A stretch of 64,000 bases of DNA from Flaccisagitta enflata (lineage: Eukaryota > Chaetognatha > Sagittoidea > Aphragmophora), in assembly GCA_965153355.1 (NCBI GenBank), contig OZ231127.1, forward strand, positions 68,138,001 through 68,202,000. Reading direction: 5' to 3'. The notes under the pieces were generated by a model. That model made no database searches, had not been told where the DNA came from, and worked only from the letters and a program-made list of their open reading frames with translations. The position numbers were made by a program, and so were the translations under genes. This document shows, piece by piece, positions 20,540-33,227 of the stretch; position 1 is the stretch's first letter; each line of letters begins with the position of its first letter.

Positions 20540-23325
20540 GACTAACCATCTCTCCATTTTTGAACCATCTCTCCATTTTTTGAAAATACCCGCTATATGA
20601 CTAATCATCTCTCTATTTTTGAGCCATCTCTCCATTTTTTGAAAATACCTGCTATATGACTAATCATCTCTCCATTATTGAACCATCTCTCCATTTTTTG
20701 AAAAAAACTGCAATATGACTAATCATCTCTCCATTTTTGAACCATCTCTCCATTTTTTGAAAATACCTGCTATATGACTAATCATCTCTCCATTATTGAA
20801 CCATCTCTCCATTTTTTTGAAAAAAACTGGACTATGACTAATCATCTCTCCAATTTTGAACCATCTCTCCATTTTTTGAAAATAACTGCAATATGACTAA
20901 TCATCTCTCCATTTTTGAGCCATCTCTCCATTTTTTGAAAATACCTGCTATATGACTAATCATCTCTCCATTATTGAACCATCTCTCCATTTTTTGAAAA
21001 TAACTGCAATATGACTAATCATCTCTCCATTTTTGAGCCATCTCTCCATTTTTTGAAAATACCTGCTATATGACTAATCATCTTACCATTATTGAACCAT
21101 CTCTCCATTTTTTGAAAATACCTGCTATATGACTAATCATCTCTCCATTTTTGAGCCATCTCTCCATTTTTTGAAAATACCTGCTATATGACTAATCATC
21201 TCTCCATTATTGAACCATCTCTCCATTTTTTGAAAATACCTGCTATATGACTAATCATCTCTCCATTTTTGAGCCATCTCTCCATTTTTTGAAAATACCT
21301 GCTATATGACTAATCATCTCTCCATTATTGAACCATCTCTCCATTTTTTGAAAATACCTGCTATATGACTAATCATCTCTCCATTATTGAACCATCTCTC
21401 CATTTTTTGAAAATACCTGCTATATGACTAATCATCTCTCCATTTTTGAGCCATCTCTCCATTTTTTGAAAATACCTGCTATATGACTAATCATCTCTCC
21501 ATTATTGAACCATCTCTCCATTTTTTGAAAATAACTGGAATATGACTAATCATCTCTCCATTTTTGAACCATCTCTCCATTTTTTGAAAATAACTGGAAT
21601 ATGACTAATCATCTCTCCATTTTTGAACCATCTCTCCATTTTTTGAAAATAACTGGAATATGACTAATCATCTCTCCATTTTTGAACCATCTCTCCATTT
21701 TTTGAAAATAACTGCAATATGACTAATCATCTCTCCATTTTTGAGCCATCTCTCCATTTTTTGAAAATACCTGCTATATGACTAATCATCTCTCCATTAT
21801 TGAACCATCTCTCCATTTTTTGAAAATAACTGCAATATGACTAATCATCTCTCCATTTTTGAGCCATCTCTCCATTTTTTGAAAATACCTGCTATATGAC
21901 TAATCATCTCTCCATTATTGAACCATCTCTCCATTTTTGAAAATAATTGCTGTATGACTAATCATCTCTCCATTTTTGAGCCATCTCTCCATTTATTGAA
22001 AATACCTGCTATATGACTAATTATCTCTCCATTTTTGAGCCACCTCTCCCTTTATTGAAAATACCTGCTATATGACTAATCATCTCTCCATTTTTGACCC
22101 ATCTCTCCATTTTTGAAAATAACTGCAATATGACTAATCATCTCTCCATTTTTGAACCATCTCTCCATTTTTTGAAAATACCTGCTATATGACTAATCAT
22201 CTCTCCATTTTTGAGCCATCTCTCCATTTTTTGAAAATAACTGCAATATGACTAATCATCTCTCCATTTTTGAGCCATCTCTCCATTTTTTGAAAATACC
22301 TGCTGTATGACTAATCATCTCTCCATTTTTGAGCCATCTCTCCATTTTTTGAAAATACCTGCTATATGACTAATCATCTCTCCATTATTGAACCATCTCT
22401 CCATTTTTTGAAAATACCTGCTATATGACTAATCATCTCTCCATTTTTGAGCCATCTCTCCATTTTTTGAAAATACCTGCTATATGACTAATCATCTCTC
22501 CATTATTGAACCATCTCTCCATTTTTTGAAAATACCTGCTATATGACTAATCATCTCTCCATTTTTGAGCCATCTCTCCATTTTTTGAAAATAACTGCTA
22601 TATGACTAATCATCTCTCCATTTTTGAGCCATCTCTCCATTTTTTGAAAATAACTGCAATATGACTTATCATCTCTCCATTTTTGAGCCATCTCTCCATT
22701 TTTTGAAAATACCTGCTATATGACTAATCATCTCTCCATTTTTGAGCCATCTCTCCATTTTTTGAAAATACCTGCTATATGACTAATCATCTCTCCATTA
22801 TTGAACCATCTCTCCATTTTTTGAAAATACCTGCTATATGACTAATCATCTCTCCATTTTTGAGCCATATCTCCATTTTTTGAAAATACCTGCCATGTGA
22901 GTAATCATCTCTCCATTATTGAACCATCTCTCCATTTTTTGAAAATACATGCAATATGACTAATCATCTCTCCATTTATGAACCATCTCTCCATTTTTAG
23001 ATGCGTCCTCGCATCTGTATAATAGGCTGTGTCCGTTGGTTGGTTGGTCGGTCGGTTGGTTGGTCGGTAACGCATTCATAAAAAACAACAAAATCAAGCA
23101 TTTTTTCAACAGAAAAGTGGTTCTACCCCAGTAAAAGAAGCATACATCAAGTAATTCATTCATTCAATCATTCATTCATTCACAAATGACATTCATTCAT
23201 TAAAAAAAACATTCATTCATAAAAAACGTTCATTCAAAGAGGACGCATCGTTGGCCTACTTGGCCTTGTTTTGAAAATACTCACTATATGACAGATTATC
23301 TCTCCATCTTAGAACCATGTCTCCA
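20540..23325 (+). repeat. Left arm: 59-60-bp tandem satellite
   Basis: Unit: ctctccatttttgaaccat, a second ctctccat half-unit, ttttttgaaaat, then aactgcaatatgactaatcat or acctgctatatgactaatcat. Roughly 40 units, interrupted at 22994-23272 by a hairpin element. Two variants (AACTGCAAT and ACCTGCTAT; TTATTGAACC and TTTTTGAGCC) alternate, giving a higher-order order. Confidence 0.95.
22994..23272 (+). mobile_element. Hairpin element family 2 (AGATGCG type), nested in the left arm
   Basis: Starts TTTTAGATGCG-tcct-CGCATCT (perfect hairpin), then a (GGTT/GGTC)n tract, ttcattcattcattcat, and ends GAGGACGCATCGTTGG...CCTTGTTTT. The best relative is at 36844-37136. It splits one satellite unit, so it inserted after array expansion. 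Confidence 0.75.
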
Positions 23326-24487
23326 TTTTTAGTCGCGTGCTACGCGACTCTTCACCTCGCTTTGTCGGTCCATCCGTCAGTCTGTCCAATGCACTGTGGG
23401 CTGAATTGTGCGCTAGGTGGCTCATTGGGATTGACATTGCATCTTTTCCATTACATTGTTCCTTATGAAATATACAGAAAGAAAAACATTTTTCTGCATA
23501 TTTTCTGATGTTATGAAACTGTTTATACCCAATATTGACTCATTTCCATTGTATTAAAAGCTTTATGAGCTTAGAGTACAAAAGCCAAGAAATTTGAGAA
23601 ACCAAATGAAAAGTGCTACTAAACTCTCTTACATTTAGTATTTGAATTGTCTAATGTTTTGACCAAATCAATCAAATTTTTGTCTTTTTTCAATAAGATT
23701 CCTTAATAAGGTGCTCAAAAAAAATCATTTTTTTGCTCATTTAGCTCATTTTGCTCATTTTTCTTTTAATCAAATAAAGATTTTTACTTTTATCCACATT
23801 ATTACTATTCCATTTTAGGCCAAGAAAATCGCAATTTGCACGGCGAAGCACGGCTTGAGCCATAGCATTCAGGATTCATGACCCCTTGAACTACTTTTTG
23901 GCATAGGTCCCTCATCGTGCGACCTTGTGCAATTTTTTTTATTTATAGGGTAATAAAAGTGTGCAAATTAGGTCAAATATGTAGTAATAGTAGACTAATT
24001 TATTAGTGCTAAAAATGTAAAAAATAATGATTTTTAGAATTTTTCCAGATATGTAAACATTAATGAAGGAATCCATTCCTATATCGAAGATATCATGAGC
24101 TTTTTGTAATCATAACATATAATCAAAAAAATTTATTGATTTTTTTTTAAATTCAGCATTTTTTGTAGTAATGTCCTTTTAGGTCGCCTTTTTTCACTCT
24201 AAATCACCATAACACCTGTCATGTGGACCGGAAATATATGATCAAATGCTACCATGACCATTCTAGTTAGTTTGAGCCATATACCAGTTATTTTCAAACA
24301 AGGCCAACACCTCACAGTCGCGTGCGGTTGTTAAGACCAAAAGACTAATTACCAAAAGACCAAAAGAAAAAAAATGACTTATAATGACGTAAAACGACGA
24401 TAAAAAGCTTACGGACCAACGGACAGACGGACCGACAGACCGACAAACGGACAGAGTGGGTTGTAGAGTCGCGTGCACGCGACTAAA
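23326..24487. other. Core of the foldback element
   Basis: About 1.2 kb between the arms. Its left edge (23326) is a family 1 hairpin AGTCGCGT-gct-ACGCGACT on the plus strand. Its right edge (24296-24487) is a family 1 element on the minus strand, from aacaaggcc to GTCGCGTGCACGCGACT. The middle (23500-24290) is AT-rich with no coding frame. Confidence 0.7.
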
Positions 24488-27400
24488 AATGGAGAGATGG
24501 TTTAAAAATGGAGAGATGATTAGTCGTATTGCAGTTATTTTCAAAAAATGGAGAGATGGTTCAATAATGGAGAGAGGATTTAGTCATATAGCAGGTATTT
24601 TCAAAAAATGGAGAGATGATTAGTCATATTGCAGTTATTTTCGAAAAATGGAGAGATGGTTCAAAAATGGAGAGATGATTAGTCATATAGCGGGTATTTT
24701 CAATAAATGGAGAGATGGTTCAAAAATGGAGAGATGATTAGTCATATAGCAGGTATTTTCAATAGATGGAGAGATGGTTCAAAAATGGAGAGATGAGTAG
24801 TCATATAGCAGGTATTTTCGAAGAATGGAGAGATGGTTCAAAAATGGAGAGATGATTAATCATATTGCAAGTATTTTCAAAAAATGGAGAGATGGCTCAA
24901 AAATGGAGAGATGATTAGTCATATTGCAAGTATTTTCATAAATGGAGAGATGCCTCAAAAATGGAGAGATGATTAGTCATATTGCAGTTATTTTCAAAAA
25001 ATGGAGAGATGGTTCATAAATGGAGAGATGATTAGTCATATTGCAGTTATTTTCAAAAAATGGAGAGATGGTTCAAAAATGGAGAGATGATTAGTCATAT
25101 TGCAGTTATTTTCAAAAAAATGGAGAGATGGCTCAAAAATGGAGAGATGATTAGTCATATTGCAGTTATTTTCAAAAAATGGAGAGATGTTTCAATAATG
25201 GAGAGATGATTAGTCATATAGCAGGTATTTTCAAAAAATGGAGAGATGGCTCAAAAATGGAGAGATGATTAGTCATATTGCAGTTATTTTAAAAAGAATG
25301 GAGAGATGGTTCAAAATGGAGATTAGTCATATATGAGTATTTTCAATAAATGGAGAGATGGTTCAAAAAGAGATGATTAGTCATATAGCAGGTATTTTCA
25401 ATAAATGGAGAGATGGTTCAAAAATGGAGAGATGATTAGTCATATAGCAGTATTTTCAAAAAATGGAGAGATGGTTCAAAAAGGAGAGATTAGTCATATT
25501 GCAAGTATTTTCAAAAATGGAGAGATGGCTCAAATGGAGAGATGATTAGTCATATTGCAGTTCTTTTCAAAAATAGAGATGGTTCAATAATGGAGAGATG
25601 ATGAGTCATATGCAGGTATTTTCAAAAATGGAGAGATGGTTCAAAAATGGAGAGATGATTAGTCATATTGCAAGTATTTTCAAAAATGAAGAATAAAAAA
25701 TAGAGATGATTAGTCATATTGCAAGTATTTTCAAAAAAGAGAGAGATAAAAATGGAGAGATGATTAGTCTTATTGCAGTTATTTTCAAAAAATGGAGATG
25801 GTTCATAAATGGAGAGATGATTAGTATATTGCAGTTCAAAAATGGAGAGATGGTTCAAAAATGGAGAGATGATTAGTCATATTGCAGTTATTTTCAAAAA
25901 TGGAGAGATGGCTCAAAAATGGAGAGATGATTAGTCATATAGCAGGTATTTACAAAAATGGAGAGATTTCAATAAAGAGAGATGATTAGTCATATAGCAG
26001 GTATTTTCAAAAATGGAGAGATGGCTCAAAAATGGAGATGATTAGTCATATTGCAGTTATTTTCAAAAAATGGAGAGATGGTTCAAAAATGGAGAGATGA
26101 TTAGTCATATAGCGGGTATTTCAATAAATGGAGATGGTTCAAAAATGGAGATGATTAGTCATATAGCAGGTATTTTTAATAAATGGAGAGATGGTTCAAA
26201 AATGGAGAGATGATTAGTCATATAGCAGGTATTTTCAAAAAATGGAGAGATGGTTCAAAAATGGAGAGATGATTAGTCATATTGCAAGTATTTTCAAAAA
26301 ATGGAGAGATGGCTCAAAAATGGAGAGATGGTTAGTCATATTGCAGTTATTTTCAAAAATAGAGAGATGGTTCAATAATGGAGAGATGATTAGTCATATA
26401 GCAGGTATTTTCAAAAAATGGAGAGATGGCTCAAAAATGGAGAGATGATTAGTCATATTCCAGTTATTTTCAAAAAATGGAGAGATGGTTCAATAATGGA
26501 GAGATGATTAGTCATATAGCAGGTATTTTCAAAAAATGGAGAGATGGTTCAAAAATGGAGAGATGATTAGTCATATAGCAGGTATTTTCAATAAATGGAG
26601 AGATGGTTCAAAAATGGAGAGATGATTAGTCATATAGCAGGTATTTTCAAAAAATGGAGAGATGGTTCAAAAATGGAGAGATGATTAGTCATATTGCAAG
26701 TATTTTCAAAAAATGAAGAGATGGCTCAAAAATAGAGAGATGATTAGTCATATTGCAAGTATTTTCAAAAAAAGGAGAGATGGCTCAAAAATGGAGAGAT
26801 GATTAGTCATATTGCAGTTATTTTCAAAAAATGGAGAGATGGTTCATAAATGGAGAGATGATTAGTCATATTGCAGTTATTTTCAAAAAATGGAGAGATG
26901 GTTCAAAAATGGAGAGATGATTAGTCATATTGCAGTTATTTTCAAAAAATGGAGAGATGGCTCAAAAATGGAGAGATGATTAGTCATATAGCAGGTATTT
27001 TCAAAAAATGGAGAGATGTTTCAATAAAGAGAGATGATTAGTCATATAGCAGGTATTTTCAAAAAATGGAGAGATGGCTCAAAAATGGAGAGATGATTAG
27101 TCATATTGCAGTTATTTTCAAAAAATGGAGAGATGGTTCAAAAATGGAGAGATGATTAGTCATATAGCGGGTATTTTCAATAAATGGAGAGATGGTTCAA
27201 AAATGGAGAGATGATTAGTCATATAGCAGGTATTTTCAATAAATGGAGAGATGGTTCAAAAATGGAGAGATGATTAGTCATATAGCAGGTATTTTCAAAA
27301 AATGGAGAGATGGTTCAAAAATGGAGAGATGATTAATCATATTGCAAGTATTTTCAAAAAATGGAGAGATGGCTAAAAAATGGAGAGATGATTAGTCATA

Positions 27401-28060
27401 TTGCAGTTATTTTCAAAAATAGAGAGATGGTTCAATAATGGAGAGATGATTAGTCATATAGCAGGTATTTTCAAAAAATGGAGAGATGGCTCAAAAATGG
27501 AGAGATGATTAGTCATATTCCAGTTATTTTCAAAAAATGGAGAGATGGTTCAATAATGGAGAGATGATTAGTCATATAGCAGGTATTTTCAAAAAATGGA
27601 GAGATGGCTCAAAAATGGAGAGATGATTAGTCATATTGCAGTTATTTTCAAAAAATGGAGAGATGGTTCAAAAATGGAGAGATGATTAGTCATATTCCAG
27701 TTATTTTCAAAAAATGGAGAGATGGTTCAATAATGGAGAGATGATTAGTCATATAGCAGGTATTTTCAAAAAATGGAGAGATGGTTCAAAAATGGAGAGA
27801 TGATTAGTCATATTGCAGTTATTTTCAAAAATGGAGAGATGGTTCAAAAATGGAGAGATGATTAGTCATATAGCGGGTATTTTCAATAAATGGAGAGATG
27901 GTTCAAAAATGGAGAGATGATTAGTCATATTGCAGTTATTTTCAAAAAATGGAGAGATGGTTCAAAAATGGAGAGATGATTAGTCATATAGCAGGTATTT
28001 TCAATAAATGGAGAGATGGTTCAAAAATGGAGAGATGATTAGTCATAATGAAGGTATCTT
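24488..28060 (-). repeat. Right arm: inverted 59-60-bp tandem satellite
   Basis: Reverse complement of the left-arm unit (tggagagatggttcaaaaatggagagatgattagtcatat). About 60 units. Copies at 25280-26160 are more decayed (missing bases in many units) than those after 26200, where longer blocks repeat exactly. Confidence 0.95.
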
Positions 28061-28179
28061 CAAAAAATGGAAAGATGAACCCAATGGAGAGATAGACACA
28101 AAGAATTAGCAATATGATGTCCTTAAGGTTTTCTTCAAAAAAGGGAGAGATGTGAATGGAGAGTTAAAAAACCTCTGCC

Positions 28180-29229
28180 TGTTTATCTGCTTTTTCTACT
28201 AAGGGTAAATTAATCGCACATATGAAGAAAGTACACACAGGAGAGAAGCCTTTCAAATGTGATGCTTGCCCATCTCAGTTTGCTGAGTCAGGTCACTTAA
28301 AAATCCACATGAGAACTCACACTGGGGAGAAGCCATTCAAATGTGAAGCTTGTTCATCTGGGTTTTCCCAGAAATCAGCATTGAACGTACACAAGAGAAT
28401 GCACACCGAGGAAAAGCCGTTCAAATGTGATGCATGTCAATCTGGGTTCTCCCGATTATTTCTTTTAAAGACACACAAGAGAATACACACAGGGGAAAAG
28501 CCTTTCAAATGCAATACTTGTCCATCTGCATTTTCTGATAAATCAAATTTGGTTAAACACAAGAAGATACACACTGGAGAAAAGCCATTCAAATGTGATG
28601 CCTGTCCTTCATTATTCTCTGAATCAAGTAATTTGCAAATTCACATGAGAATCCATACCGGAGCAAAACCATTCCAATGTGATATATGCCCATTTGCATG
28701 CAGCGCTAAGCGAGACTTAGCAAGACACAAGATGACTCATACTGGAGAAAAGCCTTTCAAATGTGATGTTTGTCCATCGGCATTCATTACACCAGGTAAT
28801 TTGAAACTCCACAAGAGGATCCACACTGGAGAAAAGCCATTCCAGTGTGTTGCTTGTCCAGCTGCATTCTCTCAAAGTTCTGACCTGAAAATACACCAGA
28901 CAACACACACAGGAGAGAAGCCTTACCAATGCCACGCTTGTCAATCTAAATTTTCTCATAAATCAAATTTAGTTGCACACAAGCGGATCCATACCGGAGA
29001 AAAGCCGTTCAAATGTAATTCTTGCTCATCTTCATTCACAAAATCAATTCATTTGCAAGCACATATGAAAATCCATGCGGGAGAAAAAACATTTCAATGC
29101 GATACGTGCCCATATGCATGCAGCGCAAAGCGAGACTTAGCAAGACACAATATGACTCATACAGGAGAAAAGCCATTCAAATGTGACGTCGGAGATTGCT
29201 CTAAGCTTGACCTCGATACCATCCTCTAA
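28180..29229 (+). CDS. C2H2 zinc-finger gene, 3' part, 11 fingers
   Basis: The frame is open from the target duplication at 28180 (CLSAFSTKGKLIAHMKK), though the first ATG of the open stretch used here is at 28222. Eleven complete C2H2 fingers with TGEKP linkers follow. A twelfth breaks down after FKCDV, and the frame ends at a TAA at 29227-29229. Fingers 6-7 (CSAKRDLARHKMTHTGEKP, then CPSAFITPG) closely match a pair in the 19.4-20.4 kb fragment, so the array grew by block duplication. It is the continuation of the gene cut by the foldback element. Together the pieces held about 22 or more fingers. Nuclear DNA binding is expected from the family. Whether this half is still expressed is unknown. 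Confidence 0.78.
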   Translation, partial: CLSAFSTKGKLIAHMKKVHTGEKPFKCDACPSQFAESGHLKIHMRTHTGEKPFKCEACSSGFSQKSALNVHKRMHTEEKPFKCDACQSGFSRLFLLKTHKRIHTGEKPFKCNTCPSAFSDKSNLVKHKKIHTGEKPFKCDACPSLFSESSNLQIHMRIHTGAKPFQCDICPFACSAKRDLARHKMTHTGEKPFKCDVCPSAFITPGNLKLHKRIHTGEKPFQCVACPAAFSQSSDLKIHQTTHTGEKPYQCHACQSKFSHKSNLVAHKRIHTGEKPFKCNSCSSSFTKSIHLQAHMKIHAGEKTFQCDTCPYACSAKRDLARHNMTHTGEKPFKCDVGDCSKLDLDTIL

Positions 29230-29638
29230 AATTTCATTGTTAACAATGTTGCCCTCGGGAGTATCATTCCAATTCCATATTTCATCCTCGACCACTTTTA
29301 CTGAGCAATTTTTGCTTTGGGCCAGACTAAACCCAGATGGAGGCTTTTACAAACTATTTTCACGAAAAACTGAAAAGGAGGAAGGTATCTTGTATCTTGA
29401 TTCTACATTTTGTATCCTGATTATGTATTTTTTATCTTGATTTTTATTGACATACTGAATATGATGCTTTTCAAAAAGGTTTCATTCTGGTTGGCTTTCC
29501 GCGATGTTAATTTTTTTGATCATGATAAACACCTTACAAGCCATCTAAATTTTTTTTTTGAACGAATTACTTACCTTCACCGAGACCACTCTTTAATAGC
29601 TAAGTGAAAAAAAAACGGGAAGAAGGAGAAGTAGAAGA

Positions 29639-29673
<35 letters not shown>

Positions 29674-29759
29674 CTGCTGCGCCTTTCCTCTCTTCCTCTC
29701 CTCTTTTTTTTCTCCCTTGTTCACAAATTTCCTTGGCTGATGCCTTCGTTTTGACATTA
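29230..29759. other. No gene seen; short (GA)n
   Basis: AT-rich sequence after the zinc-finger stop, with a short GAA/GA run at 29620-29668. Confidence 0.4.
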
Positions 29760-30330
29760 ATCGTTCGAGTGCCGAACCGGCGTCTAGAGCGAGAGCGTCT
29801 AGTGCCTGATTGGCGTTCTAGTGTCAGTTTTCTAGTGGTGTAGTTCTAGTGTCGGCATTATAGTGCTGGAGTTATAGAGTTATAGAGTATACTTTCTTGC
29901 TCATAAATACATCAACATCTGGAAAGAGACATCAACTTTGGAAAAGTACTGCTCCAAAATAGATTGAGCTATAGACCCCAGATTGGTCACATTTGAAAAA
30001 GTTTGAAAAACTATTTAAAATGGGACCAGTTTTATGATTGCAGTATTTTTTCATTAAGAAGAAGCATTCTTTTAAAGTTGTTGCTTCTTTCCAGATGTTG
30101 ATATATTTATGAGCTAGATGGTAGGTGCGTGGTGCTCAACTGGTAATCAAGTGTAGACTTTTTTTGTCTGCGTTCTAATGTGGCTATTCTGGTGCTAATG
30201 TTTCAGTGTCAGCAGTCTACCGCAACTGGCAACTATTATTCAAGTGCCGACGTTCAGTGCTAGTGCTCTTATGCTGGAGCTCTGAAGCCGGAGTTCTAGC
30301 TAGCGTTCTGACGCCGGCATTCTAGGGCCG
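29760..30330 (+). repeat. Degenerate 17-20-bp minisatellite split by a MITE
   Basis: Loose repeats of gtgccggcgttctagtg occur at 29765-29885 and again at 30120-30330. The 216-bp inverted-repeat element lies between the two blocks. Confidence 0.6.
29899..30114. mobile_element. 216-bp MITE
   Basis: Inverted ends GCTCATAAATAYATCAACAT then CTGGAAAGA at both sides. The interior has the dispersed motif gattgagctatagaccccagattgg. Similar ends (tatttatgagctagat) occur near 16600 and 15515. Confidence 0.75.
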
Positions 30331-30436
30331 ACGTTTGGTGATGGGCCGGCGTTGTAAACCCAGTAGCTTGTAAATGCTTCATGGAGGAAGACCGACTTCT
30401 CGCTCTCTCCCAGACCAAAAGACGCTTCCTCCTCCT

Positions 30437-31160
30437 TTTTGGGCAGTGGCCCCGAAGGGGACGAAGTCCTGTAGAACACAGGGGGACTTGCGTTCATCCG
30501 TTTGTTTGTTCGTTTGTTCGTTCGTCCGTCCGTCCGTTTGTCCCCCCTATCAAGCTCCTCAGGCCTCAAATCTGGCCTCTGAGACCTCAAATCTGGTCTC
30601 TCAGACCCCCAATCTGGCCTCTCAGGCCTCAAATCCGGCCTATCAGGCCTCAAATCCAGCCTCTCAAGCCTCAAATCCAACCTCTTAGGCCTCAAACCTG
30701 GCCTCTCAGGCCTAAAATTAGGCTTCTTAGGCCTCAAATTCAAATCCTCAGGCCTCAAACCTGGTCTCTCAGGCCTCAAACTAGGCCTCTCAGGCCTCAA
30801 ATCAGCTATCTAAGCCTCAATTTATTGCTCTCAGGCTTCAAATCAGTCCTCTTACCTTTCAAGCCTTAATCCAGCTCTCTTAAGCCTCAAGTCAGCCCTC
30901 CCAAGCTTCTGATTGGCATTCTCAGGCCTTACATTAGCCTTCTTAGACCTCAGTTTAGGCTCTTGAAGGCCTTCAGTCAGCCCTCTACCGCATCTCATCC
31001 ACTTCTTCAGGCAGGATGAACGAAAGTCCCCCTGTGTTCTACAGGACTTTGTCCCCTTTGGGGCCGCTGCCCTGCTTCCCCTCACTCCAATTCACAATCA
31101 CTCAAAGCAGGGCAACGGGTATCGCTGACCACATATTGCCCTTGGGCGACCTGTTTCCGC
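30437..31160. mobile_element. Inverted-repeat element with a minisatellite core (hairpin family 3)
   Basis: The left end (GGGCAGTGGCCCCGAAGGGG, then gtcctgtagaacacaggggg and GTTY/GTCC repeats) is inverted at 31010-31075. The core, 30550-30960, is about 20 copies of a 21-bp unit (cctctcaggcctcaaatctgg). The sequence just past the right end (31075-31160) recurs inverted at 46500-46590. Confidence 0.7.
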
Positions 31161-31960
31161 CTTATCATCTCTCCACTCATTTTTTCCCTTTCCTTTTGTT
31201 TCGCCTTGAAAGCGAGATATTTTTGGATCCACGGTAATATAGCAAAATCCAAGGTTAAGGAAAGGAATTTAATAAGAGAAGAGAAACGATGTGTCCTCCC
31301 AGCGATGAGCTGGACTTACAAATGGATAGACATAAAGACAGACAAAGGTGTACGGGTAAAACCCACCTCAGTGATGCAGACTCGAATATCTTAAGTCCTC
31401 GACCTACCAATTTGGACCTTCTTTCAGCGGGTGTAATGGACCATCACAAGGACAGACAGACAAATGGACGGGTGAATACTGTAGGAATAACGAAATATCG
31501 ATGGCTTCTAAGCATTTCTCCTCGCTGTCATTTAAAGTTGTAAGCGTACTGGCGGAACTTGAACATATACTAAGATTTATTGGAAACTCATTGGTCCTTG
31601 CCAACCTTCTGTGTCATCCAGTTAGTTTCCAAGGTCTTCCTCCTCGCTTTTTATGACAACGTGATTTGTATTTGAGTGACGTAAAGAACTCCGCCATGGA
31701 CGCTGATTGAAGCATAGAAGTTAGATCGTTACATCTTCTTGAGTCTGTTAGCAAATTAGTGCAGCACGTTTATTCAAAGGCTAATCAATTAGTGATCATT
31801 TTTAGACGTCTCCACTCTCCACATATCTCATTCAATCTCCAACTGGATAACTCATGGACTCAGACTAACCCAATCAATCAATCGAGCTTTCAGTCACTCA
31901 ATCTCCCGCTCATTCAGTCATTCTAGCACTCAGTCACTCACTCAGTCACTCAATCATTAC
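31161..31960. other. No gene seen
   Basis: Mixed-composition sequence with short open frames only and no domain signal. Confidence 0.4.
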
Positions 31961-32112
31961 CCACTCACTCACTCACTCACTCACTCACTCACTCACTCAC
32001 TCACTCACTCACTCACTCACTCACTCACTCACTCACTCACTCACTCACTCACTCATTCACTCACTCTCCCACTCTCTCACTCACTTACTCACTCACTTAC
32101 TCACTCACTCAC
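31961..32112. repeat. (TCAC)n microsatellite
   Basis: Tetranucleotide ACTC array with minor interruptions; diffuse tcactcagtc copies lie upstream from 31895. Confidence 0.95.
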
Positions 32113-33227
32113 CCAGAAACACAATTTTGGAGGATGATGATTGTTTGCTCATGTTCTAAGCCATTTTCGTTTCAGCTCATGTGATTACCACATATGGTAA
32201 AGAGAGGCATGCGAGAGGCGAGATTAAGAATTTCATATCCATGGTTTATCTCATTCACACAAAAGAAGCAATTACTGGCGCGAGTACGTGACTTGGCTCC
32301 TCATTCAATTACGAGCTCCAACTTCTATTTGTTTCCTTTTGTAAACGTTGCTCCAGAGCACGATTCTTTGTAACTACAACGCACGAGGGAATAAGCTATT
32401 CACTGTGGCCAACCAATAAATGTTTAACAAGGCCATTTTGCTGATATCGCATGGCACAACTTGAAAAAGATCAGATCCAGGAGTGGTGCTTGAATTTGAT
32501 CAAATCGATTCCTAATTGCAAATGGCTTTTTAAAATGGCATCCGGTTGAGCTGCAACACCAAAATATTAACTTATCTTAACGAGAATGTGTTTGAAACTA
32601 ACTTTGTCTTATCAAAAAAGTACCATGTTCTATAAAATAGTTCCTTTTTAGAGAGTTTGAGCATGGGAAAAAAGGAAATAAGGAGGAAAACCGATAAGAA
32701 AAAAGAAAAGAAAGTAGGGAAAAAAGAAGAAGAGAACTGAATACCAACTGGACTTAAGAAATGGGACATCATAACAAACATAATTGCAAAAACTTTATAA
32801 TATGAAATTTAGCATTAGTCGGGAATAGAGTGTGATCATTTGACGGGTTCCCTTTAACCTCTACAAAGTTCACGCTGCTTCAGTGAAATCTAATCTGCCG
32901 TCTGGAAATTTGGAACCATTAAGATAAGGAAGGATCTGGACATGTGAGAAAGGAATTTTGAAATAAATGGCTATTAAGGAATAGAAAAAAAAGTTTGGAA
33001 AGAAATTCAGAGAGAAAACAAAACAAAAGAAAAAGTAAGAACAAGAACAAGAACTTAAAAAAAAAAAGGAAAGAAACAACAACTGACCCAGGGTTACAAA
33101 ATGGTTTCGGACGGGTGGGCAGTGGCGTACAACTCCATTCTGCACACACTCGCACATTTACTTCACACAATCGATCACAACCGCAGCATCCTTAATGCCC
33201 GTTTGCACACTTACAGACCAACAGACA
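32113..33227. other. No gene seen; T/A-rich tracts
   Basis: Open frames are low-complexity (lysine or phenylalanine runs). Nothing else is supported. Confidence 0.4.

Larger units (their letters stand above)
20405..28179. mobile_element. 7.8-kb foldback-type element with satellite-repeat arms
   Basis: The termini are inverted: AGCAGAGGTTTTTTAACTC at the left and the complement of GGCAGAGGTTTTTTAACTC at the right. Inverted matching then continues for about 105 bp through tctccattcacatctctccc and ttaaggacatcat. Inside, each arm is tandem repeats of a 59-60-bp unit, in opposite orientation (left about 2.9 kb, right about 3.7 kb), around a core of about 1.2 kb. A perfect 9-bp target duplication flanks it. 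Long inverted arms built of short tandem repeats plus 9-bp duplications match the Drosophila Foldback description. No transposase frame is present, so it would need one supplied in trans. It splits a zinc-finger gene. Confidence 0.88.

Noticed and set aside
20396-28188. CRISPR-like array
   Set aside because: The 59-60-bp units have no spacer diversity, and the arrays are inverted arms of one transposon in animal DNA.
30300-30869. Pro/Arg-rich ORFs on both strands
   Set aside because: They are read-through of the 21-bp minisatellite.
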